Source: Variovorax sp. V213 (GTDB taxonomy: Bacteria > Pseudomonadota > Gammaproteobacteria > Burkholderiales > Burkholderiaceae_C). From it: a stretch of 64,000 nucleotides of DNA. How positions within the stretch are numbered: the first letter of the stretch is position 1; each line of letters begins with the position of its first letter. The stretch is taken from NCBI RefSeq assembly GCF_041154455.1, contig NZ_AP028664.1:3349001-3413000 (forward strand), in the 5' to 3' direction. The notes under the pieces were generated by a model. That model did no database searches, had not been told where the DNA came from, and saw only the letters and a list, made by a program, of their open reading frames with translations. Shown here piece by piece: positions 11,114-18,625 of the stretch. The position numbers were made by a program, and so were the translations under genes.

Positions 11114-11800
11114 TCAGATGTCGAGCCACATGCGCAGCAGGTTGTGATAAGTACTGGTGAGTCCGATCACGCCCGGATCGGTCTCGCCATATTGGCTGCG
11201 GAGATGGCGCAGGTGGTTGTCCATCTCGAACAGCAGCCGGCGCTGCTCGTCGCTGCGCACCATGCTCTGGATCCAGAAATAGCTCGCCAGGCGATATCCA
11301 CGAGTGACAGGAAGCACCCGGTGAACGCTGGTGCCTGGATAGAGCACCATGTCGCCCGCTGCGAGCTTGACGCGCTGCGTGCCGAAGGTGTCCTCGATCA
11401 CGAGTTCGCCGCCGTCGTATTCGTCGGGCCCGGCCAGGAACAGGGTGCAGGAAATGTCGGTGCGCACCCGGCCCGTGCCGTCGCGCAGAAAACGGACCGC
11501 GCTGTCCACGTGATTGCCGAAGCTGTTCGACGCGCCGCCGTAGCGGTTGAACAGCGGCGGCGAAATCTGCTTTGGAAGCGCGGCCGAGAAGAAAACCTGG
11601 TGCCGCTCCAGCCCGCGCAGCAGCAACTGCTGGACCGCGCGGGTTTCTTCGCAGTCTTCCCTCAACTGCTCGTTGTTCTTCGCCTTGGCCGACTGCTCGC
11701 CTGCGGTCAGGCGGCCGTCCTCCCAGGGCGCGTGGCCCAGGATTTGCCTCGCCTGACGAACTTCGTCAGGCGAAAGCACTTCGCGAATGTGCAAGAGCAT
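11114..11800 (-). CDS. PKHD-type 2-oxoglutarate/Fe(II) hydroxylase, PiuC-like
   Basis: Non-heme iron dioxygenase of 228 residues (family length about 226). The iron facial triad is visible: H97 and D99 in GNHVDS, and H160 in GTSVHRV. The likely 2-oxoglutarate-binding arginine follows in VTRGYRLAS. It sits directly downstream of a TonB-dependent siderophore receptor on the same strand, the classic piuA-piuC arrangement of iron-starvation genes. The substrate is unknown in this family. Confidence 0.92.
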   Translation of the reverse strand: MLLHIREVLSPDEVRQARQILGHAPWEDGRLTAGEQSAKAKNNEQLREDCEETRAVQQLLLRGLERHQVFFSAALPKQISPPLFNRYGGASNSFGNHVDSAVRFLRDGTGRVRTDISCTLFLAGPDEYDGGELVIEDTFGTQRVKLAAGDMVLYPGTSVHRVLPVTRGYRLASYFWIQSMVRSDEQRRLLFEMDNHLRHLRSQYGETDPGVIGLTSTYHNLLRMWLDI

Positions 11801-11832
11801 GAAGAGCGGAAGATCGGTTGTGGCTGACTATT

Positions 11833-14286
11833 CTAGAAACGTGCCCCGACCGTGAAGAGCACCGTGCGCTTGGCACCGGCGATCACGAAGCCCGGATAAA
11901 GCTGATCGCCGTAGAGCTTGTTCGTCACGTTGTTGACGTTGAGCTGCGCGTACAGATCAGGCGTGAACTTGTACTCGAGCATCATGTCGCCCACCACGTA
12001 GCCCGGGGTGCTGTTGGCCAGGCTGGCAGCGCCGCTGCCGCCCTGCAGCGGCCGGTTCTCGGACGCACCGCGCACGCCGCCCGCAATGCGGAACTTGGGC
12101 GTGGCCTGGTAGCTGATCCATGCGGCGCCGCTGTGCTTGGGCGTCAGGCCGACGCGCGAGCCGACGGTGCCGGGCGTTGCGGTGCTGCCGACCTGGTCGA
12201 TCGTTGCCTTCGGGATGTAGGAGTACGAGAAGTAGACCTCCCACTGCGAAGTCAGGCGTCCGACCACGTCGAGTTCGAGACCCTGGGAATGGCGCTTGCC
12301 CGACAACAGGTAAGAAGTGTTGGCGAAGTCCGAATCGGTGGTGCGCTCGTTGGTCTTCTCGGTGCGGAAGATGGCAGCGCGCGTCGAGAGCTTGCCGTCG
12401 AGCCAGTCGAGCTTGGTGCCGAGTTCGATGTTGCGGCTCTTCTCCGGCGGCGTGCCCGCGGTCTGGGGGGTCACATACTGGTAAGTGTCTGCCGACGAAT
12501 TGAACGAGGTGCTGTACGACAGGTGGTACGACTGCGTGGTCGAAGGCTGATAGAGCACGCCGGCGCGGTAGCTCCAGGCGCCCTGCGACAGATGGGTGGT
12601 CGCCACCGTCGGCAGCGGGCTGCCGGCGGAGTAGCGTTCGCGCGGATCGGTGCAGTTCGCCGTTTGCGTATAGCCGCGCGGCGCCGGGCTGGGCCTCACA
12701 CACGCGGGGTTCGTGTAGTTGTACTGGTTGAAATCCCCGCTGAGCCGGTCGTAGCGCAGGCCGCCCAGAATCTTCCAGTCGGGCGCGACCTGAACCAGAT
12801 CCTGCAGGTAGAGGCCGATCGACTTCGCGGAATAGGAGCTCGAGTCGCGGTACACCGGCTCGACGAACGTGCCGCTCAGGCCGGCACCGTCATTCGGCGT
12901 GCCGACGAAGGTGTTGGCCCGCGAGCCCAGCGCGCGGCCGCGGAAGCTGTTGTTGAAGAAGGCATCGTTCTGGTAGCGGCTCGCTTCCTCTTTCGAGGCA
13001 TCGACGCCGGCCAGCAACTGGTGCTTCATGCCGCCCCAGTTCAGCTCCTTGCTGTAGTCGCTCTGCAGGTACGTGCCCTTGTACTCGTCCTTGCGCGGCG
13101 TGAGGCCGCTGCGCGTGAGCACCGTGTAGTCGCCGAAGTTCGCGAGCGTGGTGGCCGCACCGAAGGTGGTGCTGGCACCGGCGGCGGTGGACCACTGGTT
13201 GCGGTCGAAGGTGCCGGAGCGCACCTGCGTGCGCAGTTCGCCGCCGTCGTCGAAACGGTGGAGCCAGGAAGCCGTGCCGTACGTGGCCTGGCCAAGAAGC
13301 TTGTCGGCCGTGGTGCCGTAGAAGCTGCCGGGCTTGATCGGTGCGATCGTGCCGAGGCTGCCGATGGTGGGCACGCCGCTCGCGTTGTAGCCGGTGATGC
13401 CTTGGCGGCCGGTCGCCACCCAACGAACGGCCGACAGCGGGACGTTGTCCACGTTCAGGTGGAACAGCCCGACGGTGAATTCGTTGGCCGTGCCCACACC
13501 CCAGCTGTACGAAGGCGCAATGCCGTACTTGTCGATCTTGGCGCCGCCGTTGTCGGCCTTGTTCCACATGCCGTTGATGCGCAGCGCCGAAGTTTCGCCG
13601 GTGCGCACATTGAAGTCGGCCGTCGTGCGGTAGTAGCCACGCGAGCCGACGGTGGCTTCCACGTCGGTCTGGTCGGCAAGCAACGGCTTCTTGGTCACCT
13701 GGTTGATCACACCACCGGTGGAGCCGCGTCCGAAGATCATCGATGCCGAACCGCGCAGCACCTCGACGCGCTCGAGGTTGAAGGTGTCACGGTCGTATTG
13801 CGAGGGATCCCGCATGCCGTCGATGAGCAAGTCGCCGACGGTTGCCACGGGAAAACCGCGCAGCCGGATGTCCTGGTCGGTGCCGTTCTCGGTCGCGGCG
13901 AAGGTGATGCCGGCCGAATAGTGCAAGGCGTCGCGAAGCGTGTCGAGCTTGACGTCGTCGATCAGCTTTTCGGTGATGACGTTGATCGACTGGGGAATGT
14001 CGCGAATCTCTTGCGTGCCCTTGCCGATGTTGGTCTTCTTGGTCTGAACCTGGTCCTTGCCCTGCGTCTCGGCCTGCTCCGTCACCGTGATGGTCCCCAG
14101 CGTTCCGCCCTGCACCGTCGTCGGCGGGGTCTGCGCCCAGCTGCTGACCGAGGCCGCAAGCATCAGGGCCCCGAAAGGCAGCATTGCCGCTTCTCGCGGC
14201 ATTCCGGCTGTTGCGGCGCTCACGGCTGGAGCAGAAGAAGACACGGGGCGCGGCGCACGAGCGCGCCGGCGGACGACATTGGCCAA
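11833..14286 (-). CDS. TonB-dependent (catecholate-type) siderophore receptor
   Basis: Outer-membrane gated channel for ferric siderophores, powered by TonB-ExbB-ExbD. The frame begins at TTG 14286, which has a GGAGG ribosome-binding site five bases upstream; the product is 817 residues. A long signal region ends near SSWAQ. The TonB box region reads GTITVTEQ. The plug domain contains IRDIPQSINVITEKLIDD and RLRGFP. The barrel ends in the terminal phenylalanine VGARF needed for assembly. It resembles the Fiu/PiuA group. A Fur-like box lies upstream, and piuC follows. Confidence 0.94.
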   Translation of the reverse strand: MANVVRRRARAPRPVSSSAPAVSAATAGMPREAAMLPFGALMLAASVSSWAQTPPTTVQGGTLGTITVTEQAETQGKDQVQTKKTNIGKGTQEIRDIPQSINVITEKLIDDVKLDTLRDALHYSAGITFAATENGTDQDIRLRGFPVATVGDLLIDGMRDPSQYDRDTFNLERVEVLRGSASMIFGRGSTGGVINQVTKKPLLADQTDVEATVGSRGYYRTTADFNVRTGETSALRINGMWNKADNGGAKIDKYGIAPSYSWGVGTANEFTVGLFHLNVDNVPLSAVRWVATGRQGITGYNASGVPTIGSLGTIAPIKPGSFYGTTADKLLGQATYGTASWLHRFDDGGELRTQVRSGTFDRNQWSTAAGASTTFGAATTLANFGDYTVLTRSGLTPRKDEYKGTYLQSDYSKELNWGGMKHQLLAGVDASKEEASRYQNDAFFNNSFRGRALGSRANTFVGTPNDGAGLSGTFVEPVYRDSSSYSAKSIGLYLQDLVQVAPDWKILGGLRYDRLSGDFNQYNYTNPACVRPSPAPRGYTQTANCTDPRERYSAGSPLPTVATTHLSQGAWSYRAGVLYQPSTTQSYHLSYSTSFNSSADTYQYVTPQTAGTPPEKSRNIELGTKLDWLDGKLSTRAAIFRTEKTNERTTDSDFANTSYLLSGKRHSQGLELDVVGRLTSQWEVYFSYSYIPKATIDQVGSTATPGTVGSRVGLTPKHSGAAWISYQATPKFRIAGGVRGASENRPLQGGSGAASLANSTPGYVVGDMMLEYKFTPDLYAQLNVNNVTNKLYGDQLYPGFVIAGAKRTVLFTVGARF

Positions 14287-14401
14287 GATAACCTCCCAGA
14301 AAGCCCAAACGGCTGGTTTGAATGGATGGGCTGGCTGGTACCGGTGGCTTGCACCGGCAGTGGCTTGCCGAAATCGGGCTGAAGTGTAGTGCGAACGTAG
14401 T

Positions 14402-14416
14402 TCTTAATCATTCGCA
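14402..14416 (-). promoter_or_regulatory. Candidate Fur box upstream of siderophore receptor
   Basis: The minus-strand sequence TGCGAATGATTAAGA matches the 7-1-7 Fur model TGATAATNATTATCA at 10 of 14 scored positions. It sits about 115 bases before the receptor start, in the divergent gap to bfd. Confidence 0.55.
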
Positions 14417-14487
14417 TTGAGATTCGTCCGCGGCAAAAAAACAACGCTTTTCGAATGGATACGGAAGATCTACGCCGGGGATAGTTA

Positions 14488-14517
14488 TTGAAAATGCGAG
14501 AGATTCGTATTTATAAT
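14488..14517 (+). promoter_or_regulatory. Sigma-70 promoter for bfd
   Basis: TTGAAA at 14488-14493, an 18-base spacer, and a perfect TATAAT at 14512-14517, about 45 bases before the bfd start. The spacer and neighbouring bases carry Fur-like ATTCG words, but only weakly. Confidence 0.7.
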
Positions 14518-14561
14518 CGGCTCGAACTTCAACCAGCCAGCCAACTGCCGCTTTCACCGCC

Positions 14562-14834
14562 ATGATCGTTTGCGTCTGCCGCCGAGTCTCCGACCGTGAA
14601 ATCGCACGTCATGTGCGAGCGGGCATGACTTTCGACGAAGTCCAGTTCGAGCTTGGCGTGGCCACCCAATGTGGCCAATGTGAGGGTTGTGCGCGCGATA
14701 TCGTTGCGCAGTGCAGCGCCTCGCATCCGGTCGCCGCGCTGAACCGCGAATCGGGAACGAGTGCGATCCAGCTTGCCACCTCCATCTCGGAAAGCAAGGC
14801 ATGGAACTCTTCTCGGCACTCGGCGGCAGCCTGA
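14562..14834 (+). CDS. bfd: Bacterioferritin-associated ferredoxin
   Basis: [2Fe-2S] protein that reduces bacterioferritin to release stored iron. The four cluster ligands are C4, C6, C37 and C40 (VCVC near the start, then QCGQC). The 90-residue product is longer than the usual 60-75 because of a serine/alanine-rich tail after about residue 52. It has its own strong promoter and heads the cluster bfd-tonB-exbB-exbD-hemP, consistent with iron-starvation expression. Confidence 0.93.
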   Translation: MIVCVCRRVSDREIARHVRAGMTFDEVQFELGVATQCGQCEGCARDIVAQCSASHPVAALNRESGTSAIQLATSISESKAWNSSRHSAAA

Positions 14835-14875
14835 TCTTCGTTGCAGGTTCGGTCTGGTGGATCTTTCGTAAGTAA
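14801..14875 (+). CDS. Possible 24-residue single-span membrane microprotein
   Basis: ATG 14801 opens a 24-codon frame that overlaps the end of bfd by 34 bases. The product is one hydrophobic segment (FSALGGSLIFVAGSVWWIF) followed by a basic end, RK, as expected of a small membrane protein. A purine-rich AAAGCAAGG lies upstream. It could also be chance coding in the bfd tail. Evidence is limited to composition and position in an iron operon. Confidence 0.3.
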   Translation: MELFSALGGSLIFVAGSVWWIFRK

Positions 14876-14945
14876 ACAGTAGTCGTAGCGGTTTTGCTGC
14901 AATCGGGGCACGTTTCGTGCGCGCCCGCATTCGAATTGGTTGATC

Positions 14946-15653
14946 GTGTCTGACCGCTTTGCCCCTCCCCCCTCCGTTCTGGGCCTCTCGCGCAATGCAC
15001 TCATTGCCGGGGGCGTGATCCTGTTTCATGCGGCTGCGCTGTGGGCGCTGCAAAGCGGCTTGCTGCGCCGCGCCGCCGAAGTGGTGATCCCCGTCGAGAT
15101 ACTGAGCCAGTTCGTCGAGCCGCCCAAGCCAGCCGAGCCGCCCCCCCCTCCTCCCCCGCCGCCTCCGCAGCGCAAGCCCGAGGCCGTCAAGCCCCCGCCG
15201 CGCCCGGTGGCCGTGCGCGAACCCAAGCCGACACCCGCACCCGCCGCTCCAGTGGGCGTGCCCGAGCCTCCTGCGCCCGCACCGGCGCCTGTTGCAGAAG
15301 CCCCGGCGCCGCCCGCTCCACCGGCGCCGCCGCCAGCCCCTCCGGCACCGCCCGCACCGCGGACGATCGAGATCTCGGAAGGCCAGACGCGCTACATCAG
15401 GGAGCCCAAGCTCGTCTATCCCAGTATGAGCAAGCGGCTGGGCGAAGCCGGAACCACCGTCGTCTCGATCTATTTCGACAGCGAAGGCTTCGCAAAGCGA
15501 GTCGAACTCTTCAAGTCCAGCGGGTTCGAACGGCTCGACGAAGCGGCACTGAGCGCCGCCCGGACCGCCCAGGTCACCCCATTCAGGCAAACGGGAGGCA
15601 ACGCGCAGACCACCTACCTTCTGCGGGCGCCCTTCTCATTCAAACTGAACTAA
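14946..15653 (+). CDS. tonB: Energy transducer TonB
   Basis: Transmits proton-motive force from ExbB-ExbD to outer-membrane receptors. An N-terminal membrane anchor (about residues 18-38) is followed by a long proline-rich spacer (about 55-140, with a run of prolines) that spans the periplasm. The C-terminal TonB domain contains YPSMSKRLGEAGTTVVSIYF. I favour GTG 14946 over TTG 14940; neither has a strong ribosome-binding site. It lies directly upstream of exbB and exbD. Confidence 0.95.
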   Translation: MSDRFAPPPSVLGLSRNALIAGGVILFHAAALWALQSGLLRRAAEVVIPVEILSQFVEPPKPAEPPPPPPPPPPQRKPEAVKPPPRPVAVREPKPTPAPAAPVGVPEPPAPAPAPVAEAPAPPAPPAPPPAPPAPPAPRTIEISEGQTRYIREPKLVYPSMSKRLGEAGTTVVSIYFDSEGFAKRVELFKSSGFERLDEAALSAARTAQVTPFRQTGGNAQTTYLLRAPFSFKLN

Positions 15654-15675
15654 TTTTTCTCTGGAGCAACTTCGT

Positions 15676-16392
15676 ATGGATTCCCAATTCGGCTTGATGA
15701 ACGTCTGGAACCAGGGCGATTTCGTCACCAAGGCCGTCGCGGTGCTGTTGATCGGCATGTCGCTTGTGTCGTGGATCGTGATCATCATCAAGGCCCTCGA
15801 CGTCATCAAATACAAGCGCCTTGCCAAGCACTCGCAGGATTTCTGGCACAGCGAAGACTTCGCAACCGCGCTGAACAAGCTCGGCAAGGACGACGGCAAC
15901 CCGTTTCGCGCGCTCGCACTCGAAGGCCGCGAAGCGGCTGCGCACCACCGCAACACCAAGGCTCACCTGCATGACGCGCTGGATGTGAGCGACTGGATCA
16001 CGCGCGCACTGCGCAACGGCATCGACGCATTCACCGCCCGCCTCCAAACCGGTCTGGCGATCCTGGCGTCGGTGGGTTCGACGGCCCCTTTCATCGGCCT
16101 GTTCGGCACCGTCTGGGGTATCTATCACGCACTCATGAGCATCAGCACGGCCGGCCAGGCCACCATCGACAAGGTGGCGGGCCCGATCGGCGAAGCGCTG
16201 ATCATGACGGCCCTGGGCCTCGCGGTGGCCATTCCGGCGGTGCTGGGCTACAACGCGCTGGTACGCGGCAACAAGTTCGTGCTGACCAAGCTCAACAGCT
16301 TTGCGCATGACCTGCACGCCTACTTCGTCACCGGAGCACGCGTGCAAAGCGGCGCCGGCGACGCCATCGTGGTTCCGCTCAAGAAGGGCTGA
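15676..16392 (+). CDS. exbB: TonB-system proton channel ExbB
   Basis: Cytoplasmic-membrane stator of the TonB motor, MotA/TolQ/ExbB family, 238 residues. Three membrane helices are visible: an N-terminal one in VAVLLIGMSLVSWIVIIIKA, and two C-terminal ones around VGSTAPFIGLFGTVWGIYHA and MTALGLAVAIPAVLGYNALV. It starts 22 bases after tonB, with CTGGAG upstream. ExbD follows six bases downstream. Confidence 0.97.
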   Translation: MDSQFGLMNVWNQGDFVTKAVAVLLIGMSLVSWIVIIIKALDVIKYKRLAKHSQDFWHSEDFATALNKLGKDDGNPFRALALEGREAAAHHRNTKAHLHDALDVSDWITRALRNGIDAFTARLQTGLAILASVGSTAPFIGLFGTVWGIYHALMSISTAGQATIDKVAGPIGEALIMTALGLAVAIPAVLGYNALVRGNKFVLTKLNSFAHDLHAYFVTGARVQSGAGDAIVVPLKKG

Positions 16393-16397
16393 GCATC

Positions 16398-16811
16398 ATG
16401 GCTTTTGGCACCCAGGACGAACCCGATGAGGTGATGAACGAGATCAACATGACGCCGCTGGTCGACGTCATGCTGGTGCTCCTGATCATCTTCATCATCA
16501 CCGTGCCGGTGATGAAGCACGCAGTCAACATCGACCTGCCCCGCGCCACCAGCGAACCCGAGCAGCCCAAGCCGCAGAACATCCTGTTCAGCATCACGGC
16601 CGACGGCAGCTACTACTGGAACGAACAGAAGATCGAAGACGGCGAACTGCCAACCCGGCTGGCCGCCGAGGCCGCCAAGGACCCGCAGCCCGAGCTGCAC
16701 ATCCGCGGCGACAAGGCCGTTCGCTACGAGCGCGTGGCCAAGGCCATGTCGCAGGCGCGGGAAGCCGGTGTGCGCAAGATCGGCTTCATTACAGAGCCCG
16801 ACGTGAAGTAA
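16398..16811 (+). CDS. exbD: TonB-system protein ExbD
   Basis: Partner of ExbB, 137 residues. A short cytoplasmic N-terminus leads into the single membrane helix, with the essential proton-path aspartate D23 in MTPLVDVMLVLLII. The periplasmic domain follows. It is translationally close to exbB. Confidence 0.97.
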   Translation: MAFGTQDEPDEVMNEINMTPLVDVMLVLLIIFIITVPVMKHAVNIDLPRATSEPEQPKPQNILFSITADGSYYWNEQKIEDGELPTRLAAEAAKDPQPELHIRGDKAVRYERVAKAMSQAREAGVRKIGFITEPDVK

Positions 16812-16847
16812 ATCGCTGAGCGCACGAAAAAAAGTTGATCGCCGCGA

Positions 16848-16875
16848 TTGACTTTTTATTGCGAATCATTATCAT
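16848..16875 (+). promoter_or_regulatory. hemP promoter with overlapping Fur box
   Basis: TTGACT (16848-16853), a 16-base spacer and TATCAT (16870-16875) form a plausible promoter. TGCGAATCATTATCA at 16860-16874 matches the 7-1-7 Fur model at 12 of 14 positions and overlaps the -10 element, the classic geometry for Fur repression. This gives hemP its own promoter inside the tonB cluster. Confidence 0.8.
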
Positions 16876-16905
16876 TCACTCATCGCTTCGATAAGGGAAT
16901 TTCAA

Positions 16906-17118
16906 ATGCAAGCCAAGCCCAACGCCTTTTCTGTTCTGAGCCATCCTTCGCTCGATCAATCGGGTGGCGGTCATGCATCCATCCAGGCCGCCCGTCCGGC
17001 GCCCATGGTCGAAAGCACGGAGCTCCTCAAGGGCAGCAAGACCGTGAGCATCATGCACAATGGTTCCCTCTATCGGCTCCAGGCCACCAAACTCGGCAAG
17101 CTGATCCTTACGAAGTAA
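16906..17118 (+). CDS. hemP: Hemin uptake protein HemP
   Basis: Small cytoplasmic protein of 70 residues from iron-regulated heme uptake loci. The family signature STELLKGSKTVSIMHNG is followed by the C-terminal YRLQATKLGKLILTK, typical of HemP/HmuP. It has a strong Fur box in front. No heme receptor gene follows in this window, so any partner must lie elsewhere. Confidence 0.93.
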   Translation: MQAKPNAFSVLSHPSLDQSGGGHASIQAARPAPMVESTELLKGSKTVSIMHNGSLYRLQATKLGKLILTK

Positions 17119-17154
17119 AAAATCAGCCGCCCTTCGCGCAAGTTTCATCGTGGG

Positions 17155-17193
17155 GCGACTTGAGGAGATTTCATCTCCGAGGGTCGTTTTTTG
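17155..17193 (+). terminator. Terminator after hemP
   Basis: Bulged stem: outer CGAC/GTCG and inner GGAGAT/ATCTCC with a TTC loop, followed by T6. It ends the bfd-tonB-exbB-exbD-hemP cluster. Confidence 0.6.
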
Positions 17194-17252
17194 CTAGCCA
17201 ACGGTTCGCCGACTAGCCAAGCTTTTTTTCCACGCTGAGCGCTTCAACAAAA

Positions 17253-17273
17253 ACGCCGACCCTTGGTCGGCGT
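17253..17273 (-). terminator. Terminator after the GlcG/HbpS-like gene
   Basis: Perfect stem ACGCCGACC / GGTCGGCGT with a CTT loop, followed on the minus strand by TTTTTG. Confidence 0.8.
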
Positions 17274-17295
17274 CTTGCTTTGGGGCGTCAGGTTC

Positions 17296-17703
17296 TCAAA
17301 GGCCGAGCGCTGCGATGCCGGCCTTGGCAATCTGGGCGTCCTCGTTCGACTTGACGCCGCTCACGCCGACGGCGCCAATCACCTGGCCGTCCTTGACGAT
17401 GGGCACGCCGCCCTCGAGCAGGCCCTGCACCGCAGGCGCCGTGAGAAACGCCGTGCGGCCGCCATTGATGATGTCTTCGTAGACCTTGCTCTCGCGGCGT
17501 CCCATGGCCGCCGTGTGCGCCTTGGCAGGTGCAATGTGCGACGACAGGGCCGCGGCACCGTCCAGGCGCTGGAGCCAGAGCAGGTTGCCGGCATCGTCGG
17601 AAATGGCAATGGTCACGGCCCAATTGTTCTTGAGGGCTTCGGCTTCGGCTGCGGCGGCAATGGCCTTGACGTCGGCCAGTTCGAGGAAAAACTTGGTCTT
17701 CAT
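17296..17703 (-). CDS. GlcG/HbpS family protein (DUF336)
   Basis: Protein of 135 residues starting at ATG 17703 (MKTKFFLELADVKAI). It shows the GlcG/HbpS fold: an N-terminal helix, the AISDDAGNLLWLQRLDGA strand pair, and the glycine-rich GGVPIVKDGQVIGAVGVSG. Family members bind heme or act beside glycolate-type oxidases; the substrate here is unknown. No glycolate genes adjoin it, but the iron block ends just upstream, so heme sensing or binding is possible. Confidence 0.85.
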   Translation of the reverse strand: MKTKFFLELADVKAIAAAAEAEALKNNWAVTIAISDDAGNLLWLQRLDGAAALSSHIAPAKAHTAAMGRRESKVYEDIINGGRTAFLTAPAVQGLLEGGVPIVKDGQVIGAVGVSGVKSNEDAQIAKAGIAALGL

Positions 17704-17864
17704 ATTAGGAGCAGGTTCGTAAAACCCGACAGCATAACGGCCAACGCGCCCGAAATCCCGGCGAGGCTTAGGGCCATCACCCATACGGTCTTTTCGCTAC
17801 CCCTCTTGCAGACCCCTAGAATGCGCCCAACTGCATCACTGCAGCAATCAAAGGAGCTACGGCC

Positions 17865-18566
17865 ATGAACGACCGCGTTACCACCCTCGACACTTCCACC
17901 GGCTACGGCCAGGTGCTGCCGCAGGCTGAGCGCCAACGCGTGCTGCGCAACACCTATTGGCTGCTGGCACTGAGCCTGCTGCCCACCGTGCTGGGCGCCT
18001 GGGTCGGCGTCAGCACCGGCATCACCCGTTCGCTCACGGGCGGACTGGGCCTCATGGTTTTCCTCGGCGGCGCCTTCGGCTTCATGTTCGCCATCGAGAA
18101 GACCAAGAACTCCGCCACCGGCGTGCCGGTGCTGCTGGCCTTCACCTTCTTCATGGGCCTCATGTTGTCGCGCCTGATCGCGATGGTGCTGGGCTTCAAG
18201 AACGGCCCCGAGCTCGTCATGACCGCGTTCGGCGGTACCGCTGGCGTGTTCTTCGTGATGGCTTCGCTGGCCACCGTCATCAAGCGCGACCTGTCCGGTA
18301 TGGGCAAGTGGCTCTTCGTCGGCGCCATGGTGCTGATGGTGGGCGCCATCATCAACGTCTTCGTGGGCTCCAGCGCGGGCATGATGGCCATCTCGGTGGC
18401 GGCCATCGGCATCTTCTCGGCCTTCATGCTCTATGACCTGAAGCAGATCATGGACGGCGGCGAGACCAACTACATCAGCGCCACGCTCGCGCTCTACCTG
18501 GACCTGTTCAACGTGTTCCAGAGCCTGCTGGCCCTGCTGGGCATTGCCGGCGGCGAACGCGACTGA
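17865..18566 (+). CDS. BAX inhibitor-1 / YccA family membrane protein
   Basis: Integral inner-membrane protein of 233 residues with about seven predicted helices and the conserved C-terminal segment FSAFMLYDLKQIMDGG followed by YLDLFNVFQSLLALLG, typical of the TMBIM/YccA family. In E. coli YccA modulates FtsH; that role is only transferred here. AAAGGAGCT precedes the ATG. A bidirectional terminator follows. Confidence 0.92.
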   Translation: MNDRVTTLDTSTGYGQVLPQAERQRVLRNTYWLLALSLLPTVLGAWVGVSTGITRSLTGGLGLMVFLGGAFGFMFAIEKTKNSATGVPVLLAFTFFMGLMLSRLIAMVLGFKNGPELVMTAFGGTAGVFFVMASLATVIKRDLSGMGKWLFVGAMVLMVGAIINVFVGSSAGMMAISVAAIGIFSAFMLYDLKQIMDGGETNYISATLALYLDLFNVFQSLLALLGIAGGERD

Positions 18567-18597
18567 ACGAACGAGCAAGGTGTCGCGTGCGCCAATG

Positions 18598-18625
18598 AAA
18601 AAAGGGCCCTCCGGGCCCTTTTTTC
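18598..18625. terminator. Bidirectional terminator between yccA-like gene and rlmD
   Basis: GGGCCC-TCC-GGGCCC stem flanked by A6 and T7, so it works on both strands between convergent genes. Confidence 0.9.
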
